From NCBI GenBank assembly GCA_031400775.1, contig JANNQN010000272.1, positions 1-28,354 on the forward strand: a stretch of 28,354 nucleotides of DNA. The letters run 5' to 3'. The stretch is from PALSA-1355 sp031400775 (GTDB taxonomy: Bacteria; Planctomycetota; Planctomycetia; Pirellulales; PALSA-1355). Made by a program: the position numbers and the translations under genes. The notes beneath the pieces are model-generated. The model was not told the DNA's origin. It did no database searches and saw only the letters and a list, made by a program, of their open reading frames with translations. Shown one piece after another: positions 1-8,501 of the stretch. Positions within the stretch are counted from its first letter, which is position 1. Every line of letters begins with the position of its first letter.

Positions 1-819
1 TACAGCGACCTGGATCTGATTTTTCTGTACGAGGCCGACGGCATGACAGTGCCGCCGCGCCGCACGCGCCGCGACACCACGACGACCAACCAGCATTTCT
101 TTAGCGAGCTGGCCCAGCGAATCATCAAGGTCGCCAGCCAGTTGGGACCGCAGGGCCGGCTGTACGAGATCGACCCGCGCCTTCGCCCGACCGGCAAGAG
201 CGGTGCGCTGGCTACCTCTCTGGCCGAGTTCTCGCGTTACTTCAGCTCCGGCCAGGGACAACTCTGGGAGCGCCAGGCGCTTTCCAAGGCGCGGGTCGTG
301 CTCGCCTTGCCGGCCGCGGCGGAATCGGTCGCGCGGACCATTCGCGGGGCGGCCTTTTCACCACCTTGGCAAGCCAAAGATGCCGACGTCATCTGGCAGA
401 TGCGGCAGCGGATGGAAGAAAAAGCCGCGCCGGGAAATCTTAAGCGCGGTCCGGGAGGACTGGTCGACATCGAATTTCTCGTGCAGATGCTACAGCTCAA
501 GCACGCGCATTCGCATCCCGAGATCGCACAGTCCTCGACGCTCGACGCCTTGGCCACGCTGGAAACCGCGGGCCTTCTGAAGCGAGACGATTACGATTTC
601 TTGGTGGCCAGCTATCGCTTCCTGCGCGGGATCCAGCTGCGGCTGCGGCTGATGAGCACCACGGCCCGCGACGATTTTCCCGAGGAGCCCCGCGAGCTGG
701 CCAAGCTGGCCGGACTGTTGGGCTATTCGAGCGCCGAAGGACTGCTGGCCGATTGCGCTCGTTACACGGCCGAGAACCGGCGTCGCGCCGAGCGACTGTT
801 CGAGTTCGTGGCCGTGTAA
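1..819 (+). CDS. glnE: Glutamine synthetase adenylyltransferase, C-terminal part (5' end outside window)
   Basis: This is the last 272 residues of GlnE, the cytoplasmic enzyme that adenylylates and deadenylylates glutamine synthetase under PII control. The reading frame is open from base 1 and starts inside the nucleotidyltransferase metal-binding motif SDLDLIFLY. It is followed by the family blocks YEIDPRLRPTGKSG, LWERQALSKAR and the GlnD/GlnE helical block RGPGGLVDIEFLVQ. In the E. coli enzyme the C-terminal half carries the adenylylating activity, so this piece should be that domain. The C-terminus (LLGY...RLFEFVAV) looks complete. The first in-frame ATG at 43 is internal to the domain and is not the real start. 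The PII gene of this window lies about 20 kb away, and the next gene downstream is unrelated. Confidence 0.95.
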   Translation, partial: YSDLDLIFLYEADGMTVPPRRTRRDTTTTNQHFFSELAQRIIKVASQLGPQGRLYEIDPRLRPTGKSGALATSLAEFSRYFSSGQGQLWERQALSKARVVLALPAAAESVARTIRGAAFSPPWQAKDADVIWQMRQRMEEKAAPGNLKRGPGGLVDIEFLVQMLQLKHAHSHPEIAQSSTLDALATLETAGLLKRDDYDFLVASYRFLRGIQLRLRLMSTTARDDFPEEPRELAKLAGLLGYSSAEGLLADCARYTAENRRRAERLFEFVAV

Positions 820-918
820 TTCGGCCGGCGGTTTACCGTCGCCGCGGACCCCCGTATGCTGTACGGGCCAGCTCGCTGGTCTGTCCCATACTCGCACGCG
901 GCATAAGAGGGTCCCGGC

Positions 919-3603
919 ATGTCGACTTTACGTTTGCTCGCGCTGGCGGTCGTTTTTTCGACGCCCTTGACGGCTGCCGGGCAGAAAGCGCCGCCGGCAG
1001 ATGCAAAATCCAAGAGCTACGACCAATCGCGCGTCGGCGACGAAGATCCCGAGCGCATCATCGTGCCCACCAACCAGGTGCTCTCGCCGTTGGGCCGGCA
1101 GGTGGCCTACGACGGGCGACCGGTCGATCTGGCCTTGAGCCCGAATGGCCGCTGGCTGGCCGTGCTCGATCGCGCGCAGGTGCTGGTGATCGATCCCCAG
1201 CAGGCCAAGGTCGTATCCACTGCGCGGCACAAAGGCGGCAGTTACAGCGGGCTGGCCTTTACGCCCGACGGCAAAAGGCTATTTGCCTCGAGCATTGGCG
1301 GCACGATCGGCGTGTTCGAGATTTCCGCCGACGGCGACCTGAAAACCTTAGAGCCCATCAAGCTCACCGATCAGGATCGACCCGATCCCGAAAGCATCCT
1401 ACCGGTGGACCTGGCAGTGGATCGCGAGGGCAAATCGCTGTGGGCGGCGTTCAATCTGCGCAACACGTTGGCCGAAATCGACCTGGCCTCGTCGCGCGTG
1501 AAACGAGAGATACCGGTGGGCAACGCGCCGTTCGGCGTCTGTCTCGTGGGCGACAAGGCCTATGTGACCAACTGGGGCGGGCGCTTGCCCGACGCCCAGA
1601 GTGTCACCGGGCCGGCCGGGCAGGGAGCGCCGGTCCGCGTCGATCCGGTGCGCTACATCGCCAACGACGGATCGGTTTCGGTCGTCGATCTGAAGTCGGG
1701 CAAGGAAACAAAGCAGATCGTCGTGGGCTTGCACCCGGCGGCGATCATCGCCACGCCCGATGCCCGGTACGTAATTGTCGCCAACGCCAACAGCGACACG
1801 CTGTCGGTCATCGACACCCGCACCGACGCGGTCGTCGAGACCATCTCCACGCGTCCCTCGGAAAATACCCTGTTCGGCAGCGCGCCCAATGCTCTGGCCA
1901 TCAGCGCCGACGGCAAGCGGCTATACGTGGCCAACGGCACGAACAATGCCGTCGCCGTGATCGAGTTCGCCGCGCCAAAGAGCCGCGTGCTGGGGTCGTT
2001 TCCGACCGGCTGGTATCCGGCCGCGCTGGTGCTGGACCCGCCGCGAAAGTCGTTGTACGTGGCCAATGTCAAAGGGATCGGCTCGCGCAGTCAGCAGTGG
2101 AAGGGCGAGCGAAAGATCAAAGGCAAGGAAGTGTTCGGCTATACGACTCACGATCAACTCGGCACTATCTCGCTGGTTGACCTGGCGAGTCTGGACGACC
2201 TGGCGGGGCACACCCGCAAAGTGTTGACCAACAATCGCATGACCGAAATGACCAGTGCCCTGTCGCCGCCGCGCAAAGACGCCGCGCCACGGGCCTTGCC
2301 CGAGCGTCACGGCGAGCCGTCGAAGATCAAGCACGTGCTGTACATCATCAAGGAGAACCGCACCTACGACCAGGTGCTTGGCGACGTCGAGCGGGGCGAA
2401 GGAGATCCGGAATTGTGTATTTTCGGCAAGGAGGTCACGCCCAACTGCCACAAGCTGGTCGACGAGTTCGTGCTGTTGGACAACTTCTACTGCAGCGGCG
2501 TGCTCAGCGCCGACGGGCATCAATGGGCGACCGAAGCCTATGTGACTGACTACATTGAGCGCGGTTTTGGCGGCTGGCCGCGAAGTTATCCCTATGCCGG
2601 CGGAGATGCCCTGGCCTATGCCAGCAGCGGATTCCTCTGGGACAACGCACTGGCGAACAAGAGAACCTTGCGGATCTACGGCGAGTTCGTCAAAGCCTCG
2701 ATCCGCTGGAAGGATGCCGAGCGGCAGGGATCGCCCAAGTTCATGGATTGCTACCAGGACTTTCTGACCGGCGCCGGCGCGATCGATATTCGCGGCAGTG
2801 CCACGGTGAAATCGCTCGATCCTCACGTATGCACGACCACGATCGGCTTCCCGAGCATCGTTCCGGACATTTATCGAGCCGATCAGTTCAAACGCGAATT
2901 GAAGAAGTTCGAGGCCGAGGGCGCGCTCCCCAATCTGATGATCATGCTATTGCCGAACGATCACACCTCGGGCACGCGGCCCGGCATGCCCACGCCGGAA
3001 GCCGCGGTGGCCGACAACGATCTGGCCCTGGGCCAGGTGATCGAGGCAATCAGCCACAGCAAGTTCTGGCCCGAGACGGCCGTGTTCGTCGTGCAGGATG
3101 ATCCGCAGGCCGGCTTCGATCACATCGACGGACACCGCACGGTGGCGATGGTCATCAGTCCCTACACGCCCCGCCGCGCGGTCGACAGCACGAACTACAA
3201 CCAGACGAGCATGATCCGCACCATGGAATTGATCCTGGGGTTGCCGCCCATGAACCAATTCGACGCCTCGGCCACGGCGATGACCAGTTGCTTCATCGAG
3301 ACGCCCGATGTGGCGCCGTACGACGCGGTCAAGAACAATATCCCGCTCGATCGGCTGAACCCGCCGATGGCCTCGATTCGCGATCCGCGGCAATTGCACT
3401 GGGCCCAGGTATCGCTTGAGCTGCCACTGGACGACGTTGACGAAGCCGACGAGGACACACTCAACCGCATTCTGTGGCACAGCACGCGCGGCCGCGACGA
3501 CACCTATCCGGCCTGGGCCGTGCTGCCCGAGGACGAAGATGAAGAGAAAGAGGAAGAGCGGCGCGAGCAAGCCGATGAGGCCGCGAAAGCAAACACCAAC
3601 TGA
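919..3603 (+). CDS. Secreted beta-propeller (YVTN-type) and phosphoesterase fusion protein
   Basis: The 894-residue product begins with a hydrophobic signal peptide (about residues 1-20, LRLLALAVVFSTPLTAA). Residues of about 65-410 form a surface-layer/YVTN-like beta-propeller with recurrent LALSPNGRWLAV, AFTPDGKRLFAS and ALAISADGKRLYVANGTNNAV strands. From about 470 comes a phosphoesterase domain of the phospholipase C/acid phosphatase family (PF04185 type). Its signature is KENRTYDQ at 478-485, and the acidic/His cluster GFDHIDGHR lies at 733-741. The last 25 residues are a charged Asp/Glu-rich tail. The start follows an AGAGGG ribosome site. Proteins of this build probably hydrolyse phosphoesters outside the cytoplasm, but the substrate cannot be read from the sequence. 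The DJ-1-like gene follows after about 29 bp and may be cotranscribed. Confidence 0.88.
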   Translation: MSTLRLLALAVVFSTPLTAAGQKAPPADAKSKSYDQSRVGDEDPERIIVPTNQVLSPLGRQVAYDGRPVDLALSPNGRWLAVLDRAQVLVIDPQQAKVVSTARHKGGSYSGLAFTPDGKRLFASSIGGTIGVFEISADGDLKTLEPIKLTDQDRPDPESILPVDLAVDREGKSLWAAFNLRNTLAEIDLASSRVKREIPVGNAPFGVCLVGDKAYVTNWGGRLPDAQSVTGPAGQGAPVRVDPVRYIANDGSVSVVDLKSGKETKQIVVGLHPAAIIATPDARYVIVANANSDTLSVIDTRTDAVVETISTRPSENTLFGSAPNALAISADGKRLYVANGTNNAVAVIEFAAPKSRVLGSFPTGWYPAALVLDPPRKSLYVANVKGIGSRSQQWKGERKIKGKEVFGYTTHDQLGTISLVDLASLDDLAGHTRKVLTNNRMTEMTSALSPPRKDAAPRALPERHGEPSKIKHVLYIIKENRTYDQVLGDVERGEGDPELCIFGKEVTPNCHKLVDEFVLLDNFYCSGVLSADGHQWATEAYVTDYIERGFGGWPRSYPYAGGDALAYASSGFLWDNALANKRTLRIYGEFVKASIRWKDAERQGSPKFMDCYQDFLTGAGAIDIRGSATVKSLDPHVCTTTIGFPSIVPDIYRADQFKRELKKFEAEGALPNLMIMLLPNDHTSGTRPGMPTPEAAVADNDLALGQVIEAISHSKFWPETAVFVVQDDPQAGFDHIDGHRTVAMVISPYTPRRAVDSTNYNQTSMIRTMELILGLPPMNQFDASATAMTSCFIETPDVAPYDAVKNNIPLDRLNPPMASIRDPRQLHWAQVSLELPLDDVDEADEDTLNRILWHSTRGRDDTYPAWAVLPEDEDEEKEEERREQADEAAKANTN

Positions 3604-3632
3604 TTGTTCCGGCAACTTCGCGAGTGGCAGCC

Positions 3633-4226
3633 ATGACACAATCCCGCAGCGTCGGCATTCTGGTCTTCGAGGACGTGGAAGTGCTCGACTTCTGCGGACC
3701 CTTCGAGGTGTTTTCCGTCACCGGCCGGCAGATCGCGCCGGGGGCGTTCAGCGTGTTCACCGTGGCCAACGTGCCGGGTCGGGTGTTGGCCCGCAATGGT
3801 TTGAGCGTCAATCCTCAGTACACGCTGGCCAGCGCGCCGCCGATCGACCTGCTTTTGATTCCGGGCGGCCAGGGAACGCGGCCCTTGATGCACGACGCGC
3901 CGCTCGTCGACTGGATCTCTCAGCGGGCCGCTTCGGCCGAGCTGGTGCTTTCGGTCTGCACCGGCGCCTTGCTGCTGGCCAAGGCCGGGTTGCTGGCTGG
4001 CTTGTCGGCCACCACGCATCGCGGCGCACTCGAATTATTGCGGGAAGTCGCGCCCGGCACGACGGTCCGCGACGACGTGCGCTATGTCGACAACGGCCGG
4101 GTCATCACCTCGGCCGGCGTGGCGGCGGGTATCGACATGTCGTTTCACGTCGTCGATCGCCTGCTCGGCCGCGAAACGGCTACGGCCGCTGCCCGCTACA
4201 TCGAGTATCCCTGGCAGCCGGATTAA
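3633..4226 (+). CDS. DJ-1/PfpI family protein, isonitrile hydratase-like
   Basis: The 197-residue protein has a complete DJ-1/PfpI (class I glutamine amidotransferase-like) fold. The N-terminal strand VGILVFEDVEVLDFCGPFEVF (Asp19) and the nucleophile elbow SVCTGALLLA (Cys109) match the isonitrile hydratase/GATase1-AraC subgroup. No AraC-type DNA-binding domain follows, so this is the stand-alone enzyme form. In-frame GTG at 3624 is possible, but ATG at 3633 gives the family-typical N-terminus. It lies 29 bp after the phosphoesterase gene on the same strand, so it is probably the second gene of that transcript. The actual substrate is uncertain; members of this subgroup include isonitrile hydratases and uncharacterised hydrolases. 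Confidence 0.85.
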   Translation: MTQSRSVGILVFEDVEVLDFCGPFEVFSVTGRQIAPGAFSVFTVANVPGRVLARNGLSVNPQYTLASAPPIDLLLIPGGQGTRPLMHDAPLVDWISQRAASAELVLSVCTGALLLAKAGLLAGLSATTHRGALELLREVAPGTTVRDDVRYVDNGRVITSAGVAAGIDMSFHVVDRLLGRETATAAARYIEYPWQPD

Positions 4227-4262
4227 TCGGGCCGCAAAGAATCCTCCCCGACTCACCGTCCT

Positions 4263-4330
4263 CTTTGCGCCTTAGCGCCCTTGCGTGAGCTTTTGGTTGT
4301 TCACGGAGTATCTCGCGCCAAGGCGCAAAG
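4263..4330. repeat. REP-like imperfect inverted repeat in convergent gap
   Basis: The left arm at 4263-4289 and the right arm at 4312-4330 share a perfect 11-bp stem (CTTTGCGCCTT with AAGGCGCAAAG). Beyond it lies a partly matching GCGC...GAG/CTC extension. The element fills the gap between two convergent genes. Strings of the form 'CTTTGCGCCTT...GCGTGAG' are, from memory, a recurrent intergenic motif in many environmental bacterial genomes, so this is likely a copy of a dispersed palindromic element. It may also help end transcription from both sides, though there is no U-tract. Confidence 0.6.
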
Positions 4331-4355
4331 CTTGCAAGAAGTGTCACGCATCGCC

Positions 4356-4805
4356 TCAGATCCACCGCCGGACCTTGGCTCGGTAGTCAGCATACGACTG
4401 GCCGAAGGCTTCCGCTAGCATCGCCTCTTCGACCGGAATCACGTTATACCCGACGAGCACCACGAACACGGGCACGACCAACCAGGGTACGAGACTCCCC
4501 AGCGCGAGCGCCGTTCCTATCAGGATGCTCGTCATCCCCAAGTAGATCGGATTGCGGCTCACGCGAAATGGCCCGTTCGTGACCAGGGAGCTAGAAACAT
4601 CGCCCGGCTTGATCGTGGTCTTGCGCCGTCGGAAGACCGCCGCGACCCACAAAACCAGCCCCAGGCCCACGACGATCGGAACAGCGCCGGCCCAGCGCCA
4701 CGGCGCGTTCAACAACTGCTTGCCCGGAAACAAGAAGTGCAGCGCCACCATCGCCGCGATTGCAGCCAACAGATACACGGGCGGCATGACGCGTGGTCGT
4801 CTCAT
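4356..4805 (-). CDS. Isoprenylcysteine carboxyl methyltransferase-like integral membrane protein
   Basis: This 149-residue protein has a short cytoplasmic N-terminus (MRRPRVMPP) and about four hydrophobic segments (near residues 9-27, 38-58, 88-104 and 104-121). It then carries the ICMT/PEMT-type signature GPFRVSRNPIYLGM (about 78-91) and a C-terminal EEAMLAEAFGQSYADYRAKV block. In this family the C-terminal region binds S-adenosylmethionine, and members methylate lipids, isoprenylated or other small substrates. Bacterial members are mostly uncharacterised. The ATG overlaps the TGA of the upstream thiamine-diphosphate enzyme gene (ATGA at 4802-4805), which fixes the start and implies translational coupling. 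An upstream in-frame extension to 5276 would read antiparallel through a conserved gene in another frame and is rejected. Confidence 0.8.
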   Translation of the reverse strand: MRRPRVMPPVYLLAAIAAMVALHFLFPGKQLLNAPWRWAGAVPIVVGLGLVLWVAAVFRRRKTTIKPGDVSSSLVTNGPFRVSRNPIYLGMTSILIGTALALGSLVPWLVVPVFVVLVGYNVIPVEEAMLAEAFGQSYADYRAKVRRWI

Positions 4806-6490
4806 ACCTGCGTCGAACCAAGTAGGTTGCCGCCCAGCGTGGGATGGCCGATTCGCTTGTCGCCCACCACGTTGATCACGGCCGGCTTGCCCGAGTCGAG
4901 CGCCCGTCGCAAGGCGGGCACGATTTCGTCCGGCTGTTCGACGTGTTCCCCGTGGCAGCCCAGCTCTTTGAAAATCCGGTCGTAGCGGATGCCCGGAATC
5001 ATGTCGAACGGATCGGTGCGTCCCTTGAGCAGCGGCATCTGCTCGAAGCTGGGTCCCCATGAGCTGTTGTTCCACAGCACGGCCACGATCGGAATGTTGT
5101 ACTTGGCGGCCGTTTCCAGGTCCCAGCCGCCGATGCCCATGCCGCCGTCGCCGATCACCGTGATCACCTGCTTGCCCGGTCGGGCCAACTGCGCGCCGAT
5201 CGCCATGCCAATGCCGTGTCCCACCGGCGCGAGCGGCCCGGCGTCGACGATCTGACCGGGAAACCGCACGGTCCACCAGTGGCTGATATAGCCCGAGAGG
5301 GTAAAGCTGTCGATGACCATCGTGGCGTCCTTGTCGACGACGCTCACCAGGTCGCCGATCAAGCGGTCAGGATGAATCGGCAATTCATTGCGAACCTTGC
5401 CGGCCCGTTCGGCCACCATCTTGCGAAAGTTGTCGCGGGCCGTGGCGACTTCCGCTACCCAAGTCGAGTTCTTCTGCGGCGGGAAGTCCTTCTTGCGAGC
5501 CTTCACGCCATCGATCAGTTGCCGCAGCACGAGCTTGGGATCGCCCACGATCGCCACTTCGGCCGGCACCTGCCAACCGATGCGAGTCGGCGTGGCGTCG
5601 ACCTGCACGTAAGTGGCCTTGTCGGTCCAGGTGGGCGGCTGACCGAACTTTTCGCCGCTCCAGAAGCGGAAGCCGACGGCGATGACCAGGTCGGCGCGGC
5701 CGGTGAACGGTTTTTTCCAGGCGCCTTGCACGGCCAGCGGATTGTCTTCGCTGAGCGCGCCGTGGCCGGCGCGGCGCGAGTAGACCGGCGTGCGGGTCAG
5801 TTCGGCCAACTCGGCCAATTCAGCCGCCGCGCCCGACCAAAAGATTCCGTCGCCTCCGACCAGCAGCGGCCGTTCGCTGTGCGCAAGCAAATCGGCGGTC
5901 CGCTCGATCGAGCGTGGGTCGCCTTGCGAGCGAAGCTGATCCGGCTCGTACACTTTCGCGCCGGGAACCTGGTTGGTCTCTTCATCCTGGTGGTAGAGGA
6001 TGTTGGTGGGGATCTCGAGCACTGAGACACCCTGCGGCGGCGCCATGGCCTCGCGAAAAGCCTGTCGCACGTCGAACGAAATGCGATACCAATCCAGCAC
6101 GCGGTGCGTGAACTTGCTGAACGTGCGGCAGATCTCGGCGCCGTAGGCTTCCTGGAACGAGCCCAGGCCGTCTTCGCCGAACGGGTGCTGGCCAGACAGA
6201 CAGACCACGGAGCTATTGGTCAATCCGGCGACGCACAATCCGGTGACCGCGTTGGTCAGCCCGCAGCCGGCGGTGACGCAGCACACGCCCGGCGTGCCGG
6301 TCGAGCGAGCCCAGCCGTCGGCGGCATAGGCGGCGGCCTGCTCGTGGCGCATGTGGATCAGCTTGATGTTGTTGTTCTTGAGATTCGCCAGGATCGGAAA
6401 CAGGTGTCCGCCGTTGATCGAGAACAGGTATTTGACCTTTTGCTCGCCCAGAATTCGGCCCACGAGCGTTCCGCCGTCCACGACAGCCAT
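4802..6490 (-). CDS. Thiamine diphosphate-dependent enzyme, acetolactate synthase-like
   Basis: The 562-residue product has the three-domain layout of the acetolactate synthase/2-hydroxyacyl-CoA lyase superfamily. The N-terminal PYR domain holds the catalytic glutamate in MRHEQAAAYAADGWAR (Glu50). The central domain spans about 190-330. The C-terminal PP domain holds the Mg-diphosphate motif GDGG (447-450) ending at NN (474-475). The chosen ATG at 6490 is preceded by GGGAG at a 6-nt spacing; an in-frame start at 6538 adds 16 unconserved residues. The exact reaction cannot be assigned: acetolactate synthase, oxalyl-CoA decarboxylase and related lyases share these motifs. No regulatory subunit (ilvH) or CoA-transferase gene is adjacent, which argues against a housekeeping biosynthetic role. 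It is coupled to the membrane methyltransferase-like gene. Confidence 0.85.
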   Translation of the reverse strand: MAVVDGGTLVGRILGEQKVKYLFSINGGHLFPILANLKNNNIKLIHMRHEQAAAYAADGWARSTGTPGVCCVTAGCGLTNAVTGLCVAGLTNSSVVCLSGQHPFGEDGLGSFQEAYGAEICRTFSKFTHRVLDWYRISFDVRQAFREAMAPPQGVSVLEIPTNILYHQDEETNQVPGAKVYEPDQLRSQGDPRSIERTADLLAHSERPLLVGGDGIFWSGAAAELAELAELTRTPVYSRRAGHGALSEDNPLAVQGAWKKPFTGRADLVIAVGFRFWSGEKFGQPPTWTDKATYVQVDATPTRIGWQVPAEVAIVGDPKLVLRQLIDGVKARKKDFPPQKNSTWVAEVATARDNFRKMVAERAGKVRNELPIHPDRLIGDLVSVVDKDATMVIDSFTLSGYISHWWTVRFPGQIVDAGPLAPVGHGIGMAIGAQLARPGKQVITVIGDGGMGIGGWDLETAAKYNIPIVAVLWNNSSWGPSFEQMPLLKGRTDPFDMIPGIRYDRIFKELGCHGEHVEQPDEIVPALRRALDSGKPAVINVVGDKRIGHPTLGGNLLGSTQV

Positions 6491-6657
6491 GAGAGTCTCC
6501 CTTGAAGTGCTCGATTGCGACGCCGAAATTGCCCGCACGGAAAGCGGCGGATTTGTGCAACGGCCGCGATCGGTAAGCCGCTCAATTTACAGCGGGGTCA
6601 ACAGCTTCGCAAGAAACGGGGTTGTCCATGTTGCGCACCGGACATTCGTCGGATGCC

Positions 6658-7341
6658 TTACCCGCACATAATCCGCCGTTGATGGTCCACCGTCTTGGCG
6701 ATGTAGGCCGCGGCGTCGGGGGTCTTGCAACTGGTGTCGCCGTGGTCGACCTCGACCTTGCCGATTCGCTTCGCCGCCGACAGGGCCAGCTTGCGAAGCG
6801 CCGCGCTGCGCACGCTGATCGCGATCACGGCCAAGTTCATCGCGTCCCGCGTGCGATTAGGGGCCGTGTGAATGCCGGTTTCGATGGTGGGCAGGTAGGC
6901 TGCGAAGTAATCGTCATCGAGCTCTTTGTCGTCCAGCGCCAGCCGGCACAGTACCCGCCAGCCGGCCCGGCTGATGCACTCTTTCTTGGAGCGGGTCCAC
7001 TTTTCGGCCTTCCGTCGCGCGACGCGCGAGCGGCCCACGAGCCCGGCCAGGGCATCCGTGATCGGCGCATTGCCCACATCCTTGACCATGCTCTCGGCCT
7101 GCGCCGCTGTGAGCGCCTCGGCGTCTGCGATCATCGTAGCCAGCACGCGCGCGTCGTGGTTGCCCGTGGCCCACAGCTCGAGTGCCAGTGGATGGTTGAC
7201 CTTCAAGCGTTTCTTGAGGATGCCAAAACTTTTGTAGCTGACGCCGAACTGGGGCGTATCGACGCCGTGCCGGCAATAGGTCTTGCGAGTCTGCTCGCTG
7301 CCCAGCGACTCCAGTTCCTTGAGCAATGCCTGGCAATTCAT
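6658..7341 (-). CDS. DNA alkylation repair protein, AlkD-like DNA glycosylase
   Basis: The 227-residue protein matches the AlkD/AlkC HEAT-like-repeat family (PF08713), which removes N3- and N7-alkylated bases from DNA. Visible family features are the N-terminal helical pair with YGV-like FGVSYKSFGILKKRLK (32-47) and ALELWATGNHDARVLATMIAD (53-73). The middle repeat NAPITDALAGLVGR and the motif EKWTRSKKECISRAGWRVL (113-131) follow. The length is typical for short AlkD members. ATG at 7341 has GGGAG nine bases upstream; longer reading to 7716 runs through the divergent gene and is rejected. It diverges from the D-2-hydroxyacid dehydrogenase gene across 132 bp and seems to stand alone. Confidence 0.85.
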   Translation of the reverse strand: MNCQALLKELESLGSEQTRKTYCRHGVDTPQFGVSYKSFGILKKRLKVNHPLALELWATGNHDARVLATMIADAEALTAAQAESMVKDVGNAPITDALAGLVGRSRVARRKAEKWTRSKKECISRAGWRVLCRLALDDKELDDDYFAAYLPTIETGIHTAPNRTRDAMNLAVIAISVRSAALRKLALSAAKRIGKVEVDHGDTSCKTPDAAAYIAKTVDHQRRIMCG

Positions 7342-7473
7342 CGTGGCTGTCTCCCGGATAATGATATAGCGGACGATGAATTCTAACCGCAAGTCATTCC
7401 GATCGCACGCGTTCTGGGTATGGTAGAATCCGCTCCGATTGGTTTCGTGGCACATTAAAGATTTGGCTCTCCG

Positions 7474-8475
7474 ATGAAGCTGGTAATCCATCCCGCGGTC
7501 GACGCCGATCGGCTGCAGGCCATCCTCGCCGCCGCCGGGTCGATGCAGGTGATCAACGCCGCCAGCGAGGCCGAGGCCCGCGCGGCCATCGTCGATGCCG
7601 ACGCGTTTTTCGGCAAGCTGACCGCGCCCTTGCTGGCGGCTTCGACCCGATTGCGATGGGTGCAATCGCCCACGGCCAGCCTGGAACACTACATCTTTCC
7701 CGAACTGGTCGAGCACCCGGCCGTGCTGACGAACATGCGGGGGCTATACAGCGACGTCATCGCCGAGCATGTGCTGGGCATGATGCTCTGCTTTACCCGC
7801 AACCTGCACCGCTACATTCGCAACCAGGCCAGCGGCCGTTGGGATCCGGCCGGCGGCGAGCACGAGCGGGTCACGTTCGCCACCGGCCCGGGTGTGTCCA
7901 ACGCCATCGATCGGGCCCACGCGAACTTGGGCGACCTGACGTTGGGCATCGTCGGCCTGGGCAGCATTGGCCTGGAGATCGCGCGGCGCTCGGCGAGTTT
8001 TGGCATGCGGATCGTGGCCGTCGATCCAGTGCAACGGGCAGCGCCCGAGGGCGTGGCCACGCTATGGCCTCCCGAGCGCTTGCATGACTTGCTGGCCGAG
8101 AGCGATTTCGTGGTTATCGCCGCGCCGCACACGCCCGAGACCGAGCAACTGTTTCGCCGCCCGCAGTTTCAGGCGATGAAACGAAGCGCGTACCTGATCA
8201 ACATTGGCCGCGGAGCAATCGTGAATCTCGACGATTTGGTGGCGGCCCTCCGGGAGGGCGAGATCGCCGGGGCGGGCTTGGACGTTTTCGAGATCGAGCC
8301 GCTGCCGCCCGATCATCCGCTATGGACGATGGACAACGTGATCATCACGCCGCACGTGGCCGGCCAGTCGCGGCGCGTGCCGCCCCGGCATCTGCAATTG
8401 GTCGTGGATAACGTCGGACGTTTCGTGCGCGGCGAAGAACTGTTGAATCAGGTCGACAAGCGGCGCTGGTATTAA
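7474..8475 (+). CDS. D-2-hydroxyacid dehydrogenase (NAD(P)-dependent)
   Basis: This 333-residue cytoplasmic oxidoreductase belongs to the D-isomer-specific 2-hydroxyacid dehydrogenase family, which interconverts 2-oxo acids and D-2-hydroxy acids. The Rossmann motif is GIVGLGSIGLEIA (158-170), with an acidic residue (Asp184) at the end of strand 2 that favours NAD over NADP. The catalytic triad is present: Arg246 in NIGRGAIV, Glu275 in DVFEIEPLP and His294 in TPHVAG. A short insertion before the Rossmann domain (about 126-150) is slightly longer than usual. The substrate is not predictable; glyoxylate/hydroxypyruvate-type reductases are the nearest subgroup by feel. It stands alone and converges on the deacylase gene across 26 bp. 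Confidence 0.88.
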   Translation: MKLVIHPAVDADRLQAILAAAGSMQVINAASEAEARAAIVDADAFFGKLTAPLLAASTRLRWVQSPTASLEHYIFPELVEHPAVLTNMRGLYSDVIAEHVLGMMLCFTRNLHRYIRNQASGRWDPAGGEHERVTFATGPGVSNAIDRAHANLGDLTLGIVGLGSIGLEIARRSASFGMRIVAVDPVQRAAPEGVATLWPPERLHDLLAESDFVVIAAPHTPETEQLFRRPQFQAMKRSAYLINIGRGAIVNLDDLVAALREGEIAGAGLDVFEIEPLPPDHPLWTMDNVIITPHVAGQSRRVPPRHLQLVVDNVGRFVRGEELLNQVDKRRWY

Positions 8476-8501
8476 GGGCCGATAAACGCAGTCATTCCGG
8501 T

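Noticed and set aside
851..867. Small hairpin CCCGTA-TGCTG-TACGGG after glnE as a terminator
   Set aside because: The stem is only 6 bp and no T-run follows, so it does not meet the form of an intrinsic terminator.
753..2180. Open frame of 475 codons on the plus strand overlapping the phosphoesterase gene
   Set aside because: Its product is extremely Arg/Gly/Ala-rich with no recognisable motif, and it lies out of frame over a gene with a signal peptide and clear domains. It is a shadow frame of GC-rich DNA.
7424..7429. TAGAAT as a -10 box for the D-2-hydroxyacid dehydrogenase gene
   Set aside because: There is no acceptable -35 element at 16-18 bp, and such hexamers are expected by chance.
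7446..7465. GTGGCACATTAAAGATTTGGC as a sigma-54 promoter
   Set aside because: The GG and GC dinucleotides are 12 rather than 10 bases apart, which abolishes RpoN recognition.
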